Source of the DNA: Sanguibacter suarezii NBRC 16159
GTDB taxonomy: Bacteria > Actinomycetota > Actinomycetes > Actinomycetales > Cellulomonadaceae
Reading direction: 5' to 3'
Length of the DNA stretch: 64,000 bases
NCBI RefSeq assembly: GCF_001552735.1
Contig: NZ_BCRT01000015.1
Span: 186,001 to 250,000, forward strand
Shown here: positions 39,694 to 48,862 of the stretch, in pieces
How positions within the stretch are numbered: the stretch's first letter is position 1
Layout of the letters: every line of letters begins with the position of its first letter
Translations under genes and position numbers: made by a program
Notes under the pieces: model-generated
The model's input: the letters and a program-made list of their open reading frames with translations, nothing else
The model's database searches: none
What the model was told of the DNA's origin: nothing

Positions 39694-40974
39694 TCAGGCG
39701 CTCTTCTCGCGCGGCGCGGCCTTCCCGCGCGTGCTGCGCGGCACGAGGGTGGGGTAGACGTTCTCCAGGACGACCTCGCCCGTGACGACGACCTTCTCGA
39801 CGTCGTCGCGGCTGGGGACCTCGAACATCACCTGCTGGAGGACCTCCTCCATGATGGCGCGCAGGCCGCGTGCACCGGTGCCGCGCAGCAGCGCCTGGTC
39901 GGCGATGGCCTCGACCGCGTCCGGGGTGAACTCGAGCTCGACGCCGTCGATCTCGAACATCCGCTGGTACTGCTTGACCAGCGCGTTGCGGGGCTCGGTG
40001 AGGATCTGCACGAGGGCGGTGCGGTCGAGCGGCTTGACGGTGGTGATGACCGGCACGCGGCCGATGAACTCGGGGATGAGCCCGAACTTCAGCAGGTCCT
40101 CGGGCATGACGTCGTCGTAGGCGTCGGACGCCTCGACCGACTGCAGCGGGGCACCGAAGCCGATGCCGTGCTTGCCGGCCCGCGAGGACACGATCTCGTC
40201 GAGCCCGGCAAAGGCACCGGCGACGATGAACAGCACGTTCGTGGTGTCGATCTGGATGAACTCCTGGTGCGGGTGCTTGCGTCCGCCCTGCGGCGGCACA
40301 GAGGCGGTGGTGCCCTCGAGGATCTTCAGCAGCGCCTGCTGGACACCTTCCCCGGACACGTCACGGGTGATCGAGGGGTTCTCCGACTTCCGAGCGATCT
40401 TGTCGACCTCGTCGATGTAGATGATGCCCATCTCGGCCTTCTTGACGTCGTAGTCAGCGGCCTGGATGAGCTTGAGCAGGATGTTCTCGACATCCTCACC
40501 GACGTAGCCGGCCTCGGTCAGCGCGGTGGCGTCGGCGATGGCGAAGGGCACGTTGAGCATCTTCGCCAGGGTCTGGGCGAGGTACGTCTTGCCGCAGCCG
40601 GTGGGACCGATGAGCAGGATGTTCGACTTGGCGAGCTCGACCTGGGCGGCGTCCTCACCCACGGAGCGCATGCCCTCGCTGGCCTGGATCCGCTTGTAGT
40701 GGTTGTACACGGCGACGGCCAGGGAACGCTTGGCACCCTCTTGGCCGATGACGTACTGCTCGAGGAAGTCGAAGATCGCCCGGGGCTTGGGCAGCTCGAC
40801 GAGGCCGATCTCGGCCGCCTCGGTGAGCTCTTCCTCGATGATCTCGTTGCACAGCTCGATGCACTCGTCGCAGATGTACACCCCAGGGCCTGCGATGAGC
40901 TTCTTGACCTGCTTCTGGGACTTCCCACAGAAGGAACACTTCAACAGGTCTGCGCCGTCACCGATGCGAGTCAC
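39694..40974 (-). CDS. clpX: ATP-dependent Clp protease ATP-binding subunit ClpX
   Basis: A 426-residue unfoldase that feeds substrates to ClpP. The zinc-binding domain has Cys13, Cys16, Cys35 and Cys38 (CSFC...CDEC). Walker A is GPTGCGKT (123-130), Walker B is [12 protein letters not shown], the IGF-type ClpP-docking loop reads GIGFGAP, and the RKH/pore region is normal. It starts with GTG behind GGGAGGAG. A hairpin separates it from clpP2 upstream, and chorismate mutase follows four bases downstream. Tig-clpP1-clpP2-clpX is the conserved bacterial order. Confidence 0.97.
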   Translation of the reverse strand: MTRIGDGADLLKCSFCGKSQKQVKKLIAGPGVYICDECIELCNEIIEEELTEAAEIGLVELPKPRAIFDFLEQYVIGQEGAKRSLAVAVYNHYKRIQASEGMRSVGEDAAQVELAKSNILLIGPTGCGKTYLAQTLAKMLNVPFAIADATALTEAGYVGEDVENILLKLIQAADYDVKKAEMGIIYIDEVDKIARKSENPSITRDVSGEGVQQALLKILEGTTASVPPQGGRKHPHQEFIQIDTTNVLFIVAGAFAGLDEIVSSRAGKHGIGFGAPLQSVEASDAYDDVMPEDLLKFGLIPEFIGRVPVITTVKPLDRTALVQILTEPRNALVKQYQRMFEIDGVELEFTPDAVEAIADQALLRGTGARGLRAIMEEVLQQVMFEVPSRDDVEKVVVTGEVVLENVYPTLVPRSTRGKAAPREKSA

Positions 40975-41079
40975 AGTAGGTCTCCTCCCGGTCCGCCCCC
41001 GTGCGGAGCGGATCGTTGCCCGCGCTGACGCGCAGGGTCACGCTGACGCTGGTCCGAATGATCTTGCGTCTATTGCACA

Positions 41080-41116
41080 CCACCGGAGCGCCGATGTCGC
41101 CATGGCGCTCCGGTGG
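41080..41116 (-). terminator. Hairpin between clpP2 and clpX
   Basis: Perfect 13-base-pair stem CCACCGGAGCGCC (41080-41092) and its complement (41104-41116) with an 11-base loop. It should limit readthrough, so clpX may also have its own promoter. Confidence 0.7.
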
Positions 41117-41152
41117 GAGCGGGTGTACTTTGTCAGGCTGGTCGAGCCCTGA

Positions 41153-41851
41153 TCAGGCCTTCTTGGCCAGGAGCGGCTTGCGGCTCTCCAGGACCTGGTC
41201 GACCAGACCGTACTCGACTGCCTGGTGAGCGCTGAGGATCTTGTCGCGCTCGATGTCCTTGCGGACCTGGGCCTCGTCGCGTCCGGTGTGCAGCGCGATC
41301 GTCCCCTCGAGCCACTCCCGCATGCGGATGAGCTCGTTGGCCTGGATCTCGATGTCGGAGGCCTGGGCGTAGCCGCCACCCTCCATCGCAGGCTGGTGGA
41401 TGAGCACGCGGGCGTTGGGCAGCGCCAGACGCTTGCCCGGCGCACCGGCCGCGAGCAGGACAGCTGCAGCCGAGGCCGCCTGTCCCAGGCACACGGTCTG
41501 GATCTGCGACGTGACGTACTGCATCGTGTCGTAGATCGCGGTCATCGCGGTGAAGGAACCACCGGGTGAGTTGATGTACAGGATGATGTCGCGGTTCGGC
41601 TCGAGGCTCTCGAGCACGAGCAGCTGGGCCATGACGTCGTCGGCGGAGGCGTCGTCGACCTGGACCCCGAGGAAGATGATGCGGTCCTCGAAGAGCTTGT
41701 TGTACGGGTCCTGGCGCTTGAAGCCGTAGGCCGTGCGCTCCTCGAACTGGGGAAGGACGTACCGCGACTGGGGTGCGCCGTAGGGCAGCGCACGTCCGCC
41801 GGCGCCGGCAAGGCGCTGCGCGGTCGAGATGAACTGGGACTCAATGCTCAT
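41153..41851 (-). CDS. clpP2: ATP-dependent Clp protease proteolytic subunit ClpP2
   Basis: A 232-codon-class subunit (232 residues with start) of the tetradecameric protease. Catalytic triad: Ser127 in [11 protein letters not shown], His152 in LIHQPAM and Asp203 in IERDK. The N-terminal extension ([25 protein letters not shown]) is the processed prosequence typical of actinobacterial ClpP2. GAGGAG precedes ATG 41851; a slightly longer frame is not needed. It follows clpP1 by 40 bases. In actinobacteria ClpP1 and ClpP2 form mixed rings (family knowledge). Confidence 0.96.
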   Translation of the reverse strand: MSIESQFISTAQRLAGAGGRALPYGAPQSRYVLPQFEERTAYGFKRQDPYNKLFEDRIIFLGVQVDDASADDVMAQLLVLESLEPNRDIILYINSPGGSFTAMTAIYDTMQYVTSQIQTVCLGQAASAAAVLLAAGAPGKRLALPNARVLIHQPAMEGGGYAQASDIEIQANELIRMREWLEGTIALHTGRDEAQVRKDIERDKILSAHQAVEYGLVDQVLESRKPLLAKKA

Positions 41852-41891
41852 GGGGATACTCCTCGAACTCAACAGGGGGCGTGCGGCGGAC

Positions 41892-42515
41892 TCAGGAGCT
41901 GATCGTGCCGCCGCCGCCGGGGACCGACCCCGCGTGCGTCACGACGCGGTCGATGAACCCGTACTCGAGGGCCTCGGACGCGGTGAACCACCGGTCGCGG
42001 TCAGAGTCGGTGGTGATCTGCTCGGTGGTCTTGCCGGTCTGCTCAGCGATGAGCTCGGCGAGCACACGCTTCATGTGCAGGATGAGCTCGGCGTTGATCC
42101 GGACGTCGGTTGCCGTCCCACCCACACCGCCGGAGGGCTGGTGCATCATGACGCGGGCGTGCGGGGTCGCGTAGCGCTTGCCCTTGGCACCCGAGGAGAG
42201 CAGGAACTGCCCCATCGACGCCGCCATGCCCATCGCCACGGTCGCGACGTCGGGCTGGATGAACTGCATGGTGTCGTAGATCGCCATGCCCGCGGTGATG
42301 GATCCACCGGGAGAGTTGATGTAGAGGAAGATGTCCTTGTCAGGGTCCTCCGCTGCGAGGAGCATCATCTGGGCACAGATGGCGTTCGCGTTGTCGTCGC
42401 GCACCTCGGAGCCGAGCCAGATGATGCGCTCCTTGAGGAGCCGGTTGTAGATGCTGTCATTCAATCCAAGGCCGGCTACGTCACCGCGTGCTGCCATTGG
42501 CATCTGCTCGTTCAC
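41892..42515 (-). CDS. clpP1: ATP-dependent Clp protease proteolytic subunit ClpP1
   Basis: A 207-residue serine protease subunit. Catalytic residues are Ser100 (MGMAASMG), His125 (MMHQPSGG) and Asp174 (SDRDRWF); YINSPGGSI shapes the oxyanion region. I chose the GTG at 42515 (VNEQMPM) because AAGGAG lies five bases before it; alternative starts up to 42542 would place the ribosome-binding site inside the gene. It lies 190 bases after tig with a terminator-like hairpin in between, so clpP1-clpP2 probably use their own promoter. Confidence 0.95.
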   Translation of the reverse strand: MNEQMPMAARGDVAGLGLNDSIYNRLLKERIIWLGSEVRDDNANAICAQMMLLAAEDPDKDIFLYINSPGGSITAGMAIYDTMQFIQPDVATVAMGMAASMGQFLLSSGAKGKRYATPHARVMMHQPSGGVGGTATDVRINAELILHMKRVLAELIAEQTGKTTEQITTDSDRDRWFTASEALEYGFIDRVVTHAGSVPGGGGTISS

Positions 42516-42640
42516 GCCATCTCCTTCGTACTCCATGCTCAACCTTGCGTTGCAGTGACCCTAACGCGCCACGTGCCGGAGTTTCGTCCCTGAACTGTGC
42601 TGTTTCGCTTTGGGCGCACATACCCGCCCGCCCCCGGACA

Positions 42641-42679
42641 CGGACGGCCCCGCCTCCACAGGGGAGACGGGGCCGTCCG
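42641..42679 (-). terminator. Terminator after tig
   Basis: CGGACGGCCCCG (42641-42652) pairs perfectly with 42668-42679; the inner CCTCC/GGGGAG bases can extend it. It follows the tig stop by 27 bases. Confidence 0.7.
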
Positions 42680-42705
42680 ATCAGCGGTTCAGCAGGAGCA
42701 GAAGG

Positions 42706-44121
42706 TCAGGCCTTCTCGTCCGTGGCGACCTCGGCCGACTCCTCGACCTCGACGGTCTCAGCAGCGTCGTCCGCGGGAACCTCAGCGGCTCCGGCAGCCT
42801 CGACGGCTGCGTCGTCCTCGTCCGAGCCGATGAACTCGGACAGGTCGACGGTGTTGCCCTCGCCGTCGACGACCTCGACCTGGCGCAGCGCCACGGCGAG
42901 GGCCTTGGAACGAGCGACCTCGCCGACCATCGCGGGGATCTGGCCGTTCTCGTCGATCGTCTTGATGAAGGTGTTCGGGTCCATGCCGTACTGGCGGCTC
43001 GCGTTGACGAGGTAGTCCAGCAGCTCGTTCTGACCGACCTTGATGGCCAGCTTCTCAGCCAGGGTGTCCAGGACGATCTGGTTCTTCAGAGCGGTCTGGG
43101 TCTCGGCGAGGACCTCGGCGCGGTGCACCTCGTCCTCCAGGCGTCCCTCACCCTCGAGGTGACGGACGATCTCGGCCTCGACGACGCCCGCGGGCAGCGG
43201 GACCTCAGTCTTGGTGAGCTCGGCCAGCAGCTGGTCGCGGGCCTGGACGGCCTGGTTGGACTGCTTGATGTTGGCGGCCTGCTCGCGCAGGTCGTCGGTG
43301 AGCTCGGCGAGGGTGTCGAACTCGCTCGCCAGCTGGGCGAACTCGTCGTCGGCCTCGGGCAGGTCGCGCTGCTTGACGGTGGTCGCGACGACCGTGATGT
43401 CAGCGTCCTTGCCCTCGTGCTCGCCGCCCGCGAGGGGGGCGGTGAAGGTCGTGGTCTCGCCGGCGGACAGACCGGTCAGCGCCTCGTCCAGGCCCTCGAG
43501 CATGTTGCCCGAGCCGATCTGGTAGGAGATGCCGGAGACGGTGTCGACCTCTTCGCCGTCGACCTTGGCCGTCATGTCGAGGACGACGAAGTCGCCCTCG
43601 GCTGCCGGGCGGTCCACGCCCACGAGGGTGCCGAAGCGCTCACGCAGGGCGTCCAGGCGAGCCTGGACGTCCTCGTCGGTGACGGTGACGTCGTCGACGG
43701 TGACCTTGATGGAGGACAGCTCGGGGAGCTCGACCTCGGGGCGGACCTCGACCTCGGCGGTGAAGTGCAGCTCGCCGTCGGTGCCCTCGAGGTCGGGGAC
43801 CTTGATGACCTGGACGTCAGGCTGGCCGAGGGGGCGGATGTCGGTCTCGTTCACTGCCTGGCGGTAGAAGCCGGACAGGGACTCGTTGATGGCGTGCTCA
43901 AGAACCGCACCGCGGCCGACTCGCTGGTCGACGATGCGTGCAGGCACCTTGCCCTTGCGGAATCCGGGGACGGAAATCTGCTCGGCGATGTGCTTGTACG
44001 CGTGATCGATGCTCGGCTTGAGCTCGTCGTACTCCACCTCGACGGTCAGCTTGACCTTGGTCGGGTCCAGGGTCTCGACGGCGCTCTTCACTTCGATGAT
44101 CTCCAACTTGCTCGACGGCAT
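42706..44121 (-). CDS. tig: Trigger factor, ribosome-associated chaperone and prolyl isomerase
   Basis: A 471-residue three-domain chaperone. The ribosome-binding N-domain contains the signature FRKGKVPARIVDQRVG (trigger-factor GFRxGxxP loop), the PPIase (FKBP-like) domain lies around 160-250 (ADGDFVVLDMTAKVDGEEVD), and a long helical C-domain follows. An acidic Glu/Asp/Ala tail (VEVEESAEVATDEKA) is typical of high-GC species. It precedes clpP1-clpP2-clpX, the usual quality-control neighbourhood. Upstream to tRNA-Pro there are 266 bases without a gene. Confidence 0.96.
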   Translation of the reverse strand: MPSSKLEIIEVKSAVETLDPTKVKLTVEVEYDELKPSIDHAYKHIAEQISVPGFRKGKVPARIVDQRVGRGAVLEHAINESLSGFYRQAVNETDIRPLGQPDVQVIKVPDLEGTDGELHFTAEVEVRPEVELPELSSIKVTVDDVTVTDEDVQARLDALRERFGTLVGVDRPAAEGDFVVLDMTAKVDGEEVDTVSGISYQIGSGNMLEGLDEALTGLSAGETTTFTAPLAGGEHEGKDADITVVATTVKQRDLPEADDEFAQLASEFDTLAELTDDLREQAANIKQSNQAVQARDQLLAELTKTEVPLPAGVVEAEIVRHLEGEGRLEDEVHRAEVLAETQTALKNQIVLDTLAEKLAIKVGQNELLDYLVNASRQYGMDPNTFIKTIDENGQIPAMVGEVARSKALAVALRQVEVVDGEGNTVDLSEFIGSDEDDAAVEAAGAAEVPADDAAETVEVEESAEVATDEKA

Positions 44122-44461
<340 letters not shown>

Positions 44462-44633
44462 TTTGCCCCGCGTTGTACCCACCCGTCGGGTGAGCACTCG
44501 GGCAAGCATAGTAGGAAGTTCTCGGTGCCGGGAACCACCAAAACCTTTGCTAGGGTGTTCCAGCAGGTTCTTTCCAGGACCCCTGCGACGTGGTCGGCAT
44601 CGTCCACATCGTCGCAGATCGGGAGAATCCAGC

Positions 44634-44707
44634 GCGGGCGTAGCTTAGTGGTAAAGCCTCAGTCTTCCAAACTGATGATGCGAGTTCGATTCTCGTCGCC
44701 CGCTCCA
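44634..44707 (+). tRNA. tRNA-Gly (TCC anticodon)
   Basis: Acceptor GCGGGCG/CGCCCGC, D-arm GCTT AGTGGTA AAGC, anticodon stem TCAGT/ACTGA with loop CTTCCAA (anticodon TCC), T-arm GCGAG TTCGATT CTCGT. Discriminator T and an encoded CCA at 44705-44707. Confidence 0.96.
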
Positions 44708-44734
44708 CGCATGACAGCAGTGCACGAGCACTCA

Positions 44735-44780
44735 CGAGCCAGGTCAGAGGACACGTTCTCTGACCTGGCTCGAGTGCTTT
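44735..44780 (+). terminator. Terminator after tRNA-Gly
   Basis: Perfect 15-base-pair stem (44735-44749 with 44758-44772), eight-base loop, then AGTGCTTT. It lies 28 bases after the tRNA. Confidence 0.8.
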
Positions 44781-44895
44781 CCAGGCCCCGTTGCTGCCGC
44801 CCGAGCGATCCACCACCACACCAACCCATGGCCGTCGATGGCACAAACACTGTCAGCACTTGACGATCTCTTGACAAAAGTCGATGCTGTACCGC

Positions 44896-45201
44896 ATGAC
44901 GATCATGACCAGCCTCGCCGAGCGCCGGACCGACATGCATGCCCGGGTCCCCCACGTGCGCCGTCGCGCCACCGTCGCGACAGTGCGCCTCCGCCTGCTC
45001 GACGGCGCTGCGCCCGGCGGTCAGCTCTCCGGGGCGGTCCGCCACGCGGTCGAGGCCCATGGCTCGTTGACCTCCGCCCAGCGCCTGTCCCTCACGGCGC
45101 AGTCGGACCTCCCGCGTCTGTACACCCCGGTCGAGGCGGACACCCTCACCCACGCTCTCCTCGCCGCTGGCGCTCGTGTCGCCGCCGTGACCGGCGCCTG
45201 A
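44896..45201 (+). CDS. Small hypothetical protein upstream of the cys operon
   Basis: A 101-residue (105 with an upstream ATG at 44884, 98 with ATG 44905) Arg/Ala-rich protein that I do not recognise. TTGACG (44858-44863 region) and GATGCT are arranged as a possible promoter ending seven bases before ATG 44896, and no ribosome-binding site is clear. The sequence RRRATVATVRLRLLDGAAPGGQLSGAVRHAVEAHG has no signal peptide or membrane helix. Coding bias is similar to neighbours. It could be a real small gene or a non-coding promoter stretch. Confidence 0.42.
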   Translation: MTIMTSLAERRTDMHARVPHVRRRATVATVRLRLLDGAAPGGQLSGAVRHAVEAHGSLTSAQRLSLTAQSDLPRLYTPVEADTLTHALLAAGARVAAVTGA

Positions 45202-45256
45202 CCGCTCGCGGTCCACCATCGTCGCTGCTCACAGCGTCCAGCCCGCAGACGCATCG

Positions 45257-45285
45257 TTGCACCTTCCCCGCACTGTGGATACAGT
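45257..45285 (+). promoter_or_regulatory. Promoter of the cysK leader
   Basis: TTGCAC (45257-45262), a 17-base spacer and TACAGT (45280-45285); predicted start near 45292, about 70 bases before the leader peptide's GTG. Confidence 0.7.
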
Positions 45286-45360
45286 CAATGGTGCAGCCCT
45301 CGCGCTGCCCTCCCGCACCTGACCGGTGCGAAGGTCAGGACCACCAGGGAAGGACGCGCA

Positions 45361-45435
45361 GTGAGCACCCAGGCCACGACCTCGATCAGCCGCTTCGTCG
45401 CGTCGTCGTGCCCGGTGTCCTGTCAGTGTCTCTAG
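45361..45435 (+). CDS. Cysteine-rich leader peptide of cysK (24 aa)
   Basis: A GTG with GGAAGGA seven bases upstream opens a 24-codon frame whose tail is SSCPVSCQCL; cysteine codons stand at positions 17, 21 and 23, just before the TAG. It lies between a good promoter and cysK, 240 bases before the cysK ATG. Cysteine-codon leader peptides in front of sulfur genes act as attenuators in actinobacteria (established for mycobacteria): ribosome stalling when Cys-tRNA is scarce opens the downstream gene. The intervening RNA has no obvious intrinsic terminator, so control would more likely be on translation or Rho. Mechanism here is inference. Confidence 0.68.
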   Translation: MSTQATTSISRFVASSCPVSCQCL

Positions 45436-45675
45436 AGCGTTGACCCGTTCCGGCACCTGCCGACCGTCAATGCTCCACACCCCCGCGTCCTCGCGCTGAG
45501 CCACCCCCTTCCTCTGCCCCACGGCACCCCTGCACCTGTGCACCTGTGCACCGTCGCCCGGGAAGGCCGTCCGGTCAGTCGCGCGGACCGTCCTCATCGC
45601 ACCCGCCGTCTCTCACGGCACGCTTCTCCCCCGTCACGGCCGCACCGGCCACTCTCTGAGAACAGGACTCCACTC
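45436..45675. other. Leader region between the cysteine peptide and cysK
   Basis: 240 bases without a convincing gene, rich in C and CACC tracts. It contains a short direct repeat (CACCTGTG twice near 45531-45550) and CGGTC/GACCG near 45572-45590. It is the likely attenuation zone; no T-run terminator seen. Confidence 0.45.
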
Positions 45676-46611
45676 ATGGCACGGATCTACGACGACGTCA
45701 CCAAGCTCGTGGGCAACACCCCGCTCGTGCGCCTCAACCGGCTCGCCGAGGGCGTGGGTGCCACGGTCGTCGCCAAGCTCGAGTACTACAACCCGGCCAA
45801 CTCGGTCAAGGACCGCATCGGCGTCGCGATCATCGACGCCGCCGAGGCGTCCGGCGACCTCAAGCCGGGCGGCACCATCGTCGAGGCCACCTCCGGCAAC
45901 ACCGGCATCGCGCTCGCCTTCGTCGGCGCGGCGCGCGGCTACAACGTCGTGCTGACCATGCCGGAGACCATGTCCAAGGAGCGGCGTGCGCTGCTGCGCG
46001 CCTACGGCGCCGAGCTCATCCTCACCCCGGGCTCTGAGGGCATGAAGGGTGCCGTGAACAAGGCGAACGAGATCGCCGCCGAGCGCCCGGGCGCCATCCT
46101 GGCCCGCCAGTTCGCCAACGAGGCCAACCCCGCCGCGCACCGCGCCGGCACCGCCGAGGAGATCTGGGCGGACACCGACGGCGAGATCGACATCTTCGTC
46201 GCCGGCATCGGCACCGGTGGCACCATCACCGGAGTCGGCCAGGTGCTCAAGGAGCGCAAGCCGAGCGTGCAGATCATCGCCGTCGAGCCGGCCGAGTCCC
46301 CGATCCTCAACGGCGGCGCCCCCGGCCCGCACAAGATCCAGGGTCTGGGCGCGAACTTCGTCCCCGAGATCCTCGACACCACCGTCTACGACGAGGTCTT
46401 CGACGTCGACGCCGACACCTCGGTCGAGTACGCGCGCCGCGCAGCCAAGGAAGAGGGCCTGCTCGTGGGCATCTCCTCGGGCGCCGCCATCTACGCGGCC
46501 CTGGAGATCGGCAAGCGCCCGGAGAACGAGGGCAAGCTCATCGTCGTGGTCGTCCCGTCCTTCGGCGAGCGCTACCTCACCTCCATCCTCTACGCGGACC
46601 TGCTCGACTAG
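45676..46611 (+). CDS. cysK: Cysteine synthase A (O-acetylserine sulfhydrylase)
   Basis: A 311-residue PLP enzyme that makes cysteine from O-acetylserine and sulfide. The PLP lysine is Lys45 in NPANSVKDR, the substrate loop is TSGNTG ([11 protein letters not shown]), and the phosphate loop is [10 protein letters not shown]. The C-terminus [11 protein letters not shown]... is typical. ATG 45676 follows CAGGACT. It is the first structural gene downstream of the cysteine leader peptide and is followed by cysE after 110 bases that include a hairpin. Together they form the serine-to-cysteine pathway. Confidence 0.97.
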   Translation: MARIYDDVTKLVGNTPLVRLNRLAEGVGATVVAKLEYYNPANSVKDRIGVAIIDAAEASGDLKPGGTIVEATSGNTGIALAFVGAARGYNVVLTMPETMSKERRALLRAYGAELILTPGSEGMKGAVNKANEIAAERPGAILARQFANEANPAAHRAGTAEEIWADTDGEIDIFVAGIGTGGTITGVGQVLKERKPSVQIIAVEPAESPILNGGAPGPHKIQGLGANFVPEILDTTVYDEVFDVDADTSVEYARRAAKEEGLLVGISSGAAIYAALEIGKRPENEGKLIVVVVPSFGERYLTSILYADLLD

Positions 46612-46620
46612 TCCCACCCG

Positions 46621-46648
46621 GCGGGCGCCGCTGCCGAGCGGCGCCCGC
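46621..46648 (+). terminator. Hairpin between cysK and cysE
   Basis: Perfect 12-base-pair stem GCGGGCGCCGCT/AGCGGCGCCCGC with a GCCG loop, directly after the cysK stop. It may attenuate readthrough or protect the cysK message. Confidence 0.6.
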
Positions 46649-46650
46649 AC

Positions 46651-46680
46651 CACCGCAGCACACCGCAGCACACAGAAGCA
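46651..46680. repeat. 10-base tandem repeat before cysE
   Basis: CACCGCAGCA occurs twice in tandem (46651-46670) and a degenerate third unit follows (CACAGAAGCA). Possibly replication slippage; no function proposed. Confidence 0.7.
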
Positions 46681-46721
46681 CCGCACCACCTCGCCGTCCC
46701 CCACCGAAGGACCCACCTCGC

Positions 46722-47306
46722 ATGTCTGGCCCGATCGACGCTTGGCAGCTGCTCCAGGAGGACCTTCAGGTCGCCCGGAACCGCGATCCCGCAGCGCGCA
46801 GCTCCCTCGAGGTCGCGCTGCTCTACCCAGGCGTCCACGCGGTGTGGGCGCACCGCCTGGCCCACCGGATGTGGCGCCACCCCGGGCTGCGGCTCGGGGC
46901 GCGGATCGTGTCCCAGCTGGCCCGGTCGGCCACCGGGATCGAGATCCACCCCGCGGCGACCGTGGGACGCCGGTTGTTCATCGACCACGGGATGGGCGTG
47001 GTGATCGGTGAGACCGCGGTCATCGGCGACGACGTCACGCTCTTCCACAGCACCACCCTGGGCGGCCGGTCGATGACGCACGGCAAGCGCCACCCGACGC
47101 TGGGCAACCGGGTCGTGGTCGGGGCGGGAGCCAAGGTGCTCGGCGCCGTGTGGGTGGGCGACGACGCCCAGATCGGCGCGAACGCCGTCGTGGTCAAGGA
47201 CGTCCCCGAGGGCGCCGTCGCCGTCGGGGTGCCGGCGAAGATCAAGTCCCGTCCACAGTCCTCCCCCACGGTCGAGCACTGCGAAGACCCCGCCATCTTC
47301 ATCTAG
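46722..47306 (+). CDS. cysE: Serine O-acetyltransferase
   Basis: A 194-residue EpsC/CysE enzyme that acetylates serine with acetyl-CoA, the step before CysK. The N-terminal helical part [46 protein letters not shown] is followed by left-handed beta-helix hexapeptide repeats: [44 protein letters not shown]. The catalytic His is in IDHGMG. The length matches the short actinobacterial form. GAAGGA precedes the ATG. A strong terminator ends the operon. Confidence 0.96.
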   Translation: MSGPIDAWQLLQEDLQVARNRDPAARSSLEVALLYPGVHAVWAHRLAHRMWRHPGLRLGARIVSQLARSATGIEIHPAATVGRRLFIDHGMGVVIGETAVIGDDVTLFHSTTLGGRSMTHGKRHPTLGNRVVVGAGAKVLGAVWVGDDAQIGANAVVVKDVPEGAVAVGVPAKIKSRPQSSPTVEHCEDPAIFI

Positions 47307-47325
47307 TCCCTCCCTCAGCACGCAT

Positions 47326-47368
47326 GACGACGCGGGCCCGGTGCACAGCGCACCGGGCCCGCGTCGTC
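47326..47368 (+). terminator. Terminator of the cysK-cysE operon
   Basis: Perfect 19-base-pair stem (47326-47344 with 47350-47368), loop ACAGC, 19 bases after the cysE stop. No T-run follows, but stem stability is high. Confidence 0.8.
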
Positions 47369-47414
47369 GCTCCTGCGGCCTCATCGCGCACGCTGGCCTC
47401 AGCACGCCCGCTAC

Positions 47415-47444
47415 TTGTACTAGTTGCAGTAGAACAACTACAGT
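47415..47444 (+). promoter_or_regulatory. Promoter and operator of the GntR gene, leaderless
   Basis: TTGTAC (47415-47420), 18 bases, TACAGT (47439-47444), then six bases to ATG 47451. TAGTTG-N8-CAACTA (47421-47440) is a perfect inverted repeat filling the spacer and is the likely autoregulatory site. Confidence 0.65.
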
Positions 47445-47450
47445 AAGCCC

Positions 47451-47804
47451 ATGCTCTTCCGTATCGACCCCGCCGCCTCCGAGCCGCTCTTTGCGCAGCT
47501 CGCGAGCCAGGTCCGCCTCGCCGCAGCCCGCGGGGACCTGCGCTCCGGGGAGCGGCTGCCTGCTGCCCGGGACCTCGCCGAGTCCCTCGACCTCAACGTC
47601 CACACGGTGCTGCGCGCCTACCAGGACCTGCGGGACGAGGGCCTGATCGACCTGCGGCGCGGCCGCGGCGCCGTCGTCACCGACCGCGCGGAGGCCGACT
47701 ACGCCGGCCTCCGGGCGGCGCTGGCCGTCGTCGCGCAGGAGGCCCGAGCCCTGCAGCTCTCTCCCGAGACCACCCTCGCCCTGCTCAAGGAGACCCTCGC
47801 ATGA
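47451..47804 (+). CDS. GntR family regulator, YtrA subfamily
   Basis: A 117-residue protein with an N-terminal winged helix: PLFAQLASQVRLAAARGDLRSGERLPAARDLAESLDLNVHTVLRAYQDLRDEGLIDLRRGRGAVV. The short helical C-terminus (about 40 residues) is the YtrA class, which usually controls an adjacent membrane or ABC protein. It overlaps the DUF1648 gene by four bases (ATGA). No ribosome-binding site; a leaderless promoter with an inverted repeat precedes it, so autorepression is likely. Ligand unknown. Confidence 0.92.
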   Translation: MLFRIDPAASEPLFAQLASQVRLAAARGDLRSGERLPAARDLAESLDLNVHTVLRAYQDLRDEGLIDLRRGRGAVVTDRAEADYAGLRAALAVVAQEARALQLSPETTLALLKETLA

Positions 47805-48799
47805 CCCGCCCCACCACACCCTCCCCGTCCGCGCACCGCCTGTCCTCAGCGCTGCTCGGGCTCGTCCTGCCGCTGGTCATCCTCGCGGGGGCCGCAGCTC
47901 TCGCGTGGTCCTGGAAGGACGCGCTGCCCGATCCGGTCGCCACGCACTGGGGCTCCGACGGCGTCGACGGCTTCTCCAGCCTGGCCGGCGCTCTCGCTGG
48001 CGCGACCGGCATCGGAGCCGGCGTCGTCGTCCTGCTGTGGGCCCTGTCCTGGCGCGCGGGCTCGGCGACCTCCGCGCGGCGGATGCTCAACGCCACCACC
48101 ACATGGGTCGCGGCGCTGCTGGCGGTCGTCCTGCTCGGCTCCCTGCACCTGCAGAAGGGCCTGACCGACGCGAGCGAGGTCGGCGGGATCGGCGCGGTCA
48201 TGGCCGCGGCCTTCGCGATCGCCACCGTCGTCGCCGCCGTGGTCTACGTGCTCACCCCGTCCGGCCAGCACGCACCCGGCGCCGTCGCCGTCCCGGACGA
48301 CGCGACCCGCCTGCCCCTGGGTGAGGACGAGCGTGCCGTGTGGTTCCAGCGGGCCCGCGGTGGCCCGGGCATCGTCGTCGGGTTCGTCGCCGCCGCTGCC
48401 ACGGCGGTCTCCGCCGCTGCCACCGGGGACTGGTGGATGCTCCTGGTCACGGCGGGCCTCGTGGTGCTCGTGGCAGCCATGTTCAGCTGGGTCGTGCGGG
48501 TGGACGAGGCCGGCCTGCGCGTGCGGTCCGCCATCGGCGTCCCCCGCACCACCATCCCCCTCGCCCAGGTGGTCCTCGCCAGCGCGACCACGGTGCGCTG
48601 CTTCGCCGAGTTCGGCGGCTGGGGCTGGCGCACGGCGCGGGACGGACGCACCGGGATCCTGCTGCGCTCGGGCGAGGCCCTGGAGGTCACCCGCACCGAC
48701 GGCAGCGTCTTCGTGGTCACGATCGACGACGCCGAGACCGCGGCATCGCTGCTCAACACGCTCGCCGACCGCGTCCGCCCGTCCGCACCGGTCGAGTAG
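47801..48799 (+). CDS. DUF1648 domain-containing membrane protein
   Basis: A 332-residue integral membrane protein. The DUF1648 segment is in the first loop: LPDPVATHWGSDGVDGFSS. Helices lie at about 18-36, 62-82, 101-118, 127-150, 190-207 and 210-227, and a soluble C-terminal domain of about 100 residues (RVDEAGLRVRSAIGVPRTTIPL...) resembles a membrane-associated beta domain. It is translationally coupled to the YtrA-type GntR regulator, which probably controls it. Function unknown; this pairing is common in Gram-positive bacteria. Confidence 0.86.
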   Translation: MTRPTTPSPSAHRLSSALLGLVLPLVILAGAAALAWSWKDALPDPVATHWGSDGVDGFSSLAGALAGATGIGAGVVVLLWALSWRAGSATSARRMLNATTTWVAALLAVVLLGSLHLQKGLTDASEVGGIGAVMAAAFAIATVVAAVVYVLTPSGQHAPGAVAVPDDATRLPLGEDERAVWFQRARGGPGIVVGFVAAAATAVSAAATGDWWMLLVTAGLVVLVAAMFSWVVRVDEAGLRVRSAIGVPRTTIPLAQVVLASATTVRCFAEFGGWGWRTARDGRTGILLRSGEALEVTRTDGSVFVVTIDDAETAASLLNTLADRVRPSAPVE

Positions 48800-48862
48800 G
48801 CTCGCTCCCCCAGGGCGGGGACCACGACGGTCCCGGCCACAGCCTCGACGACGAGGAGAACC

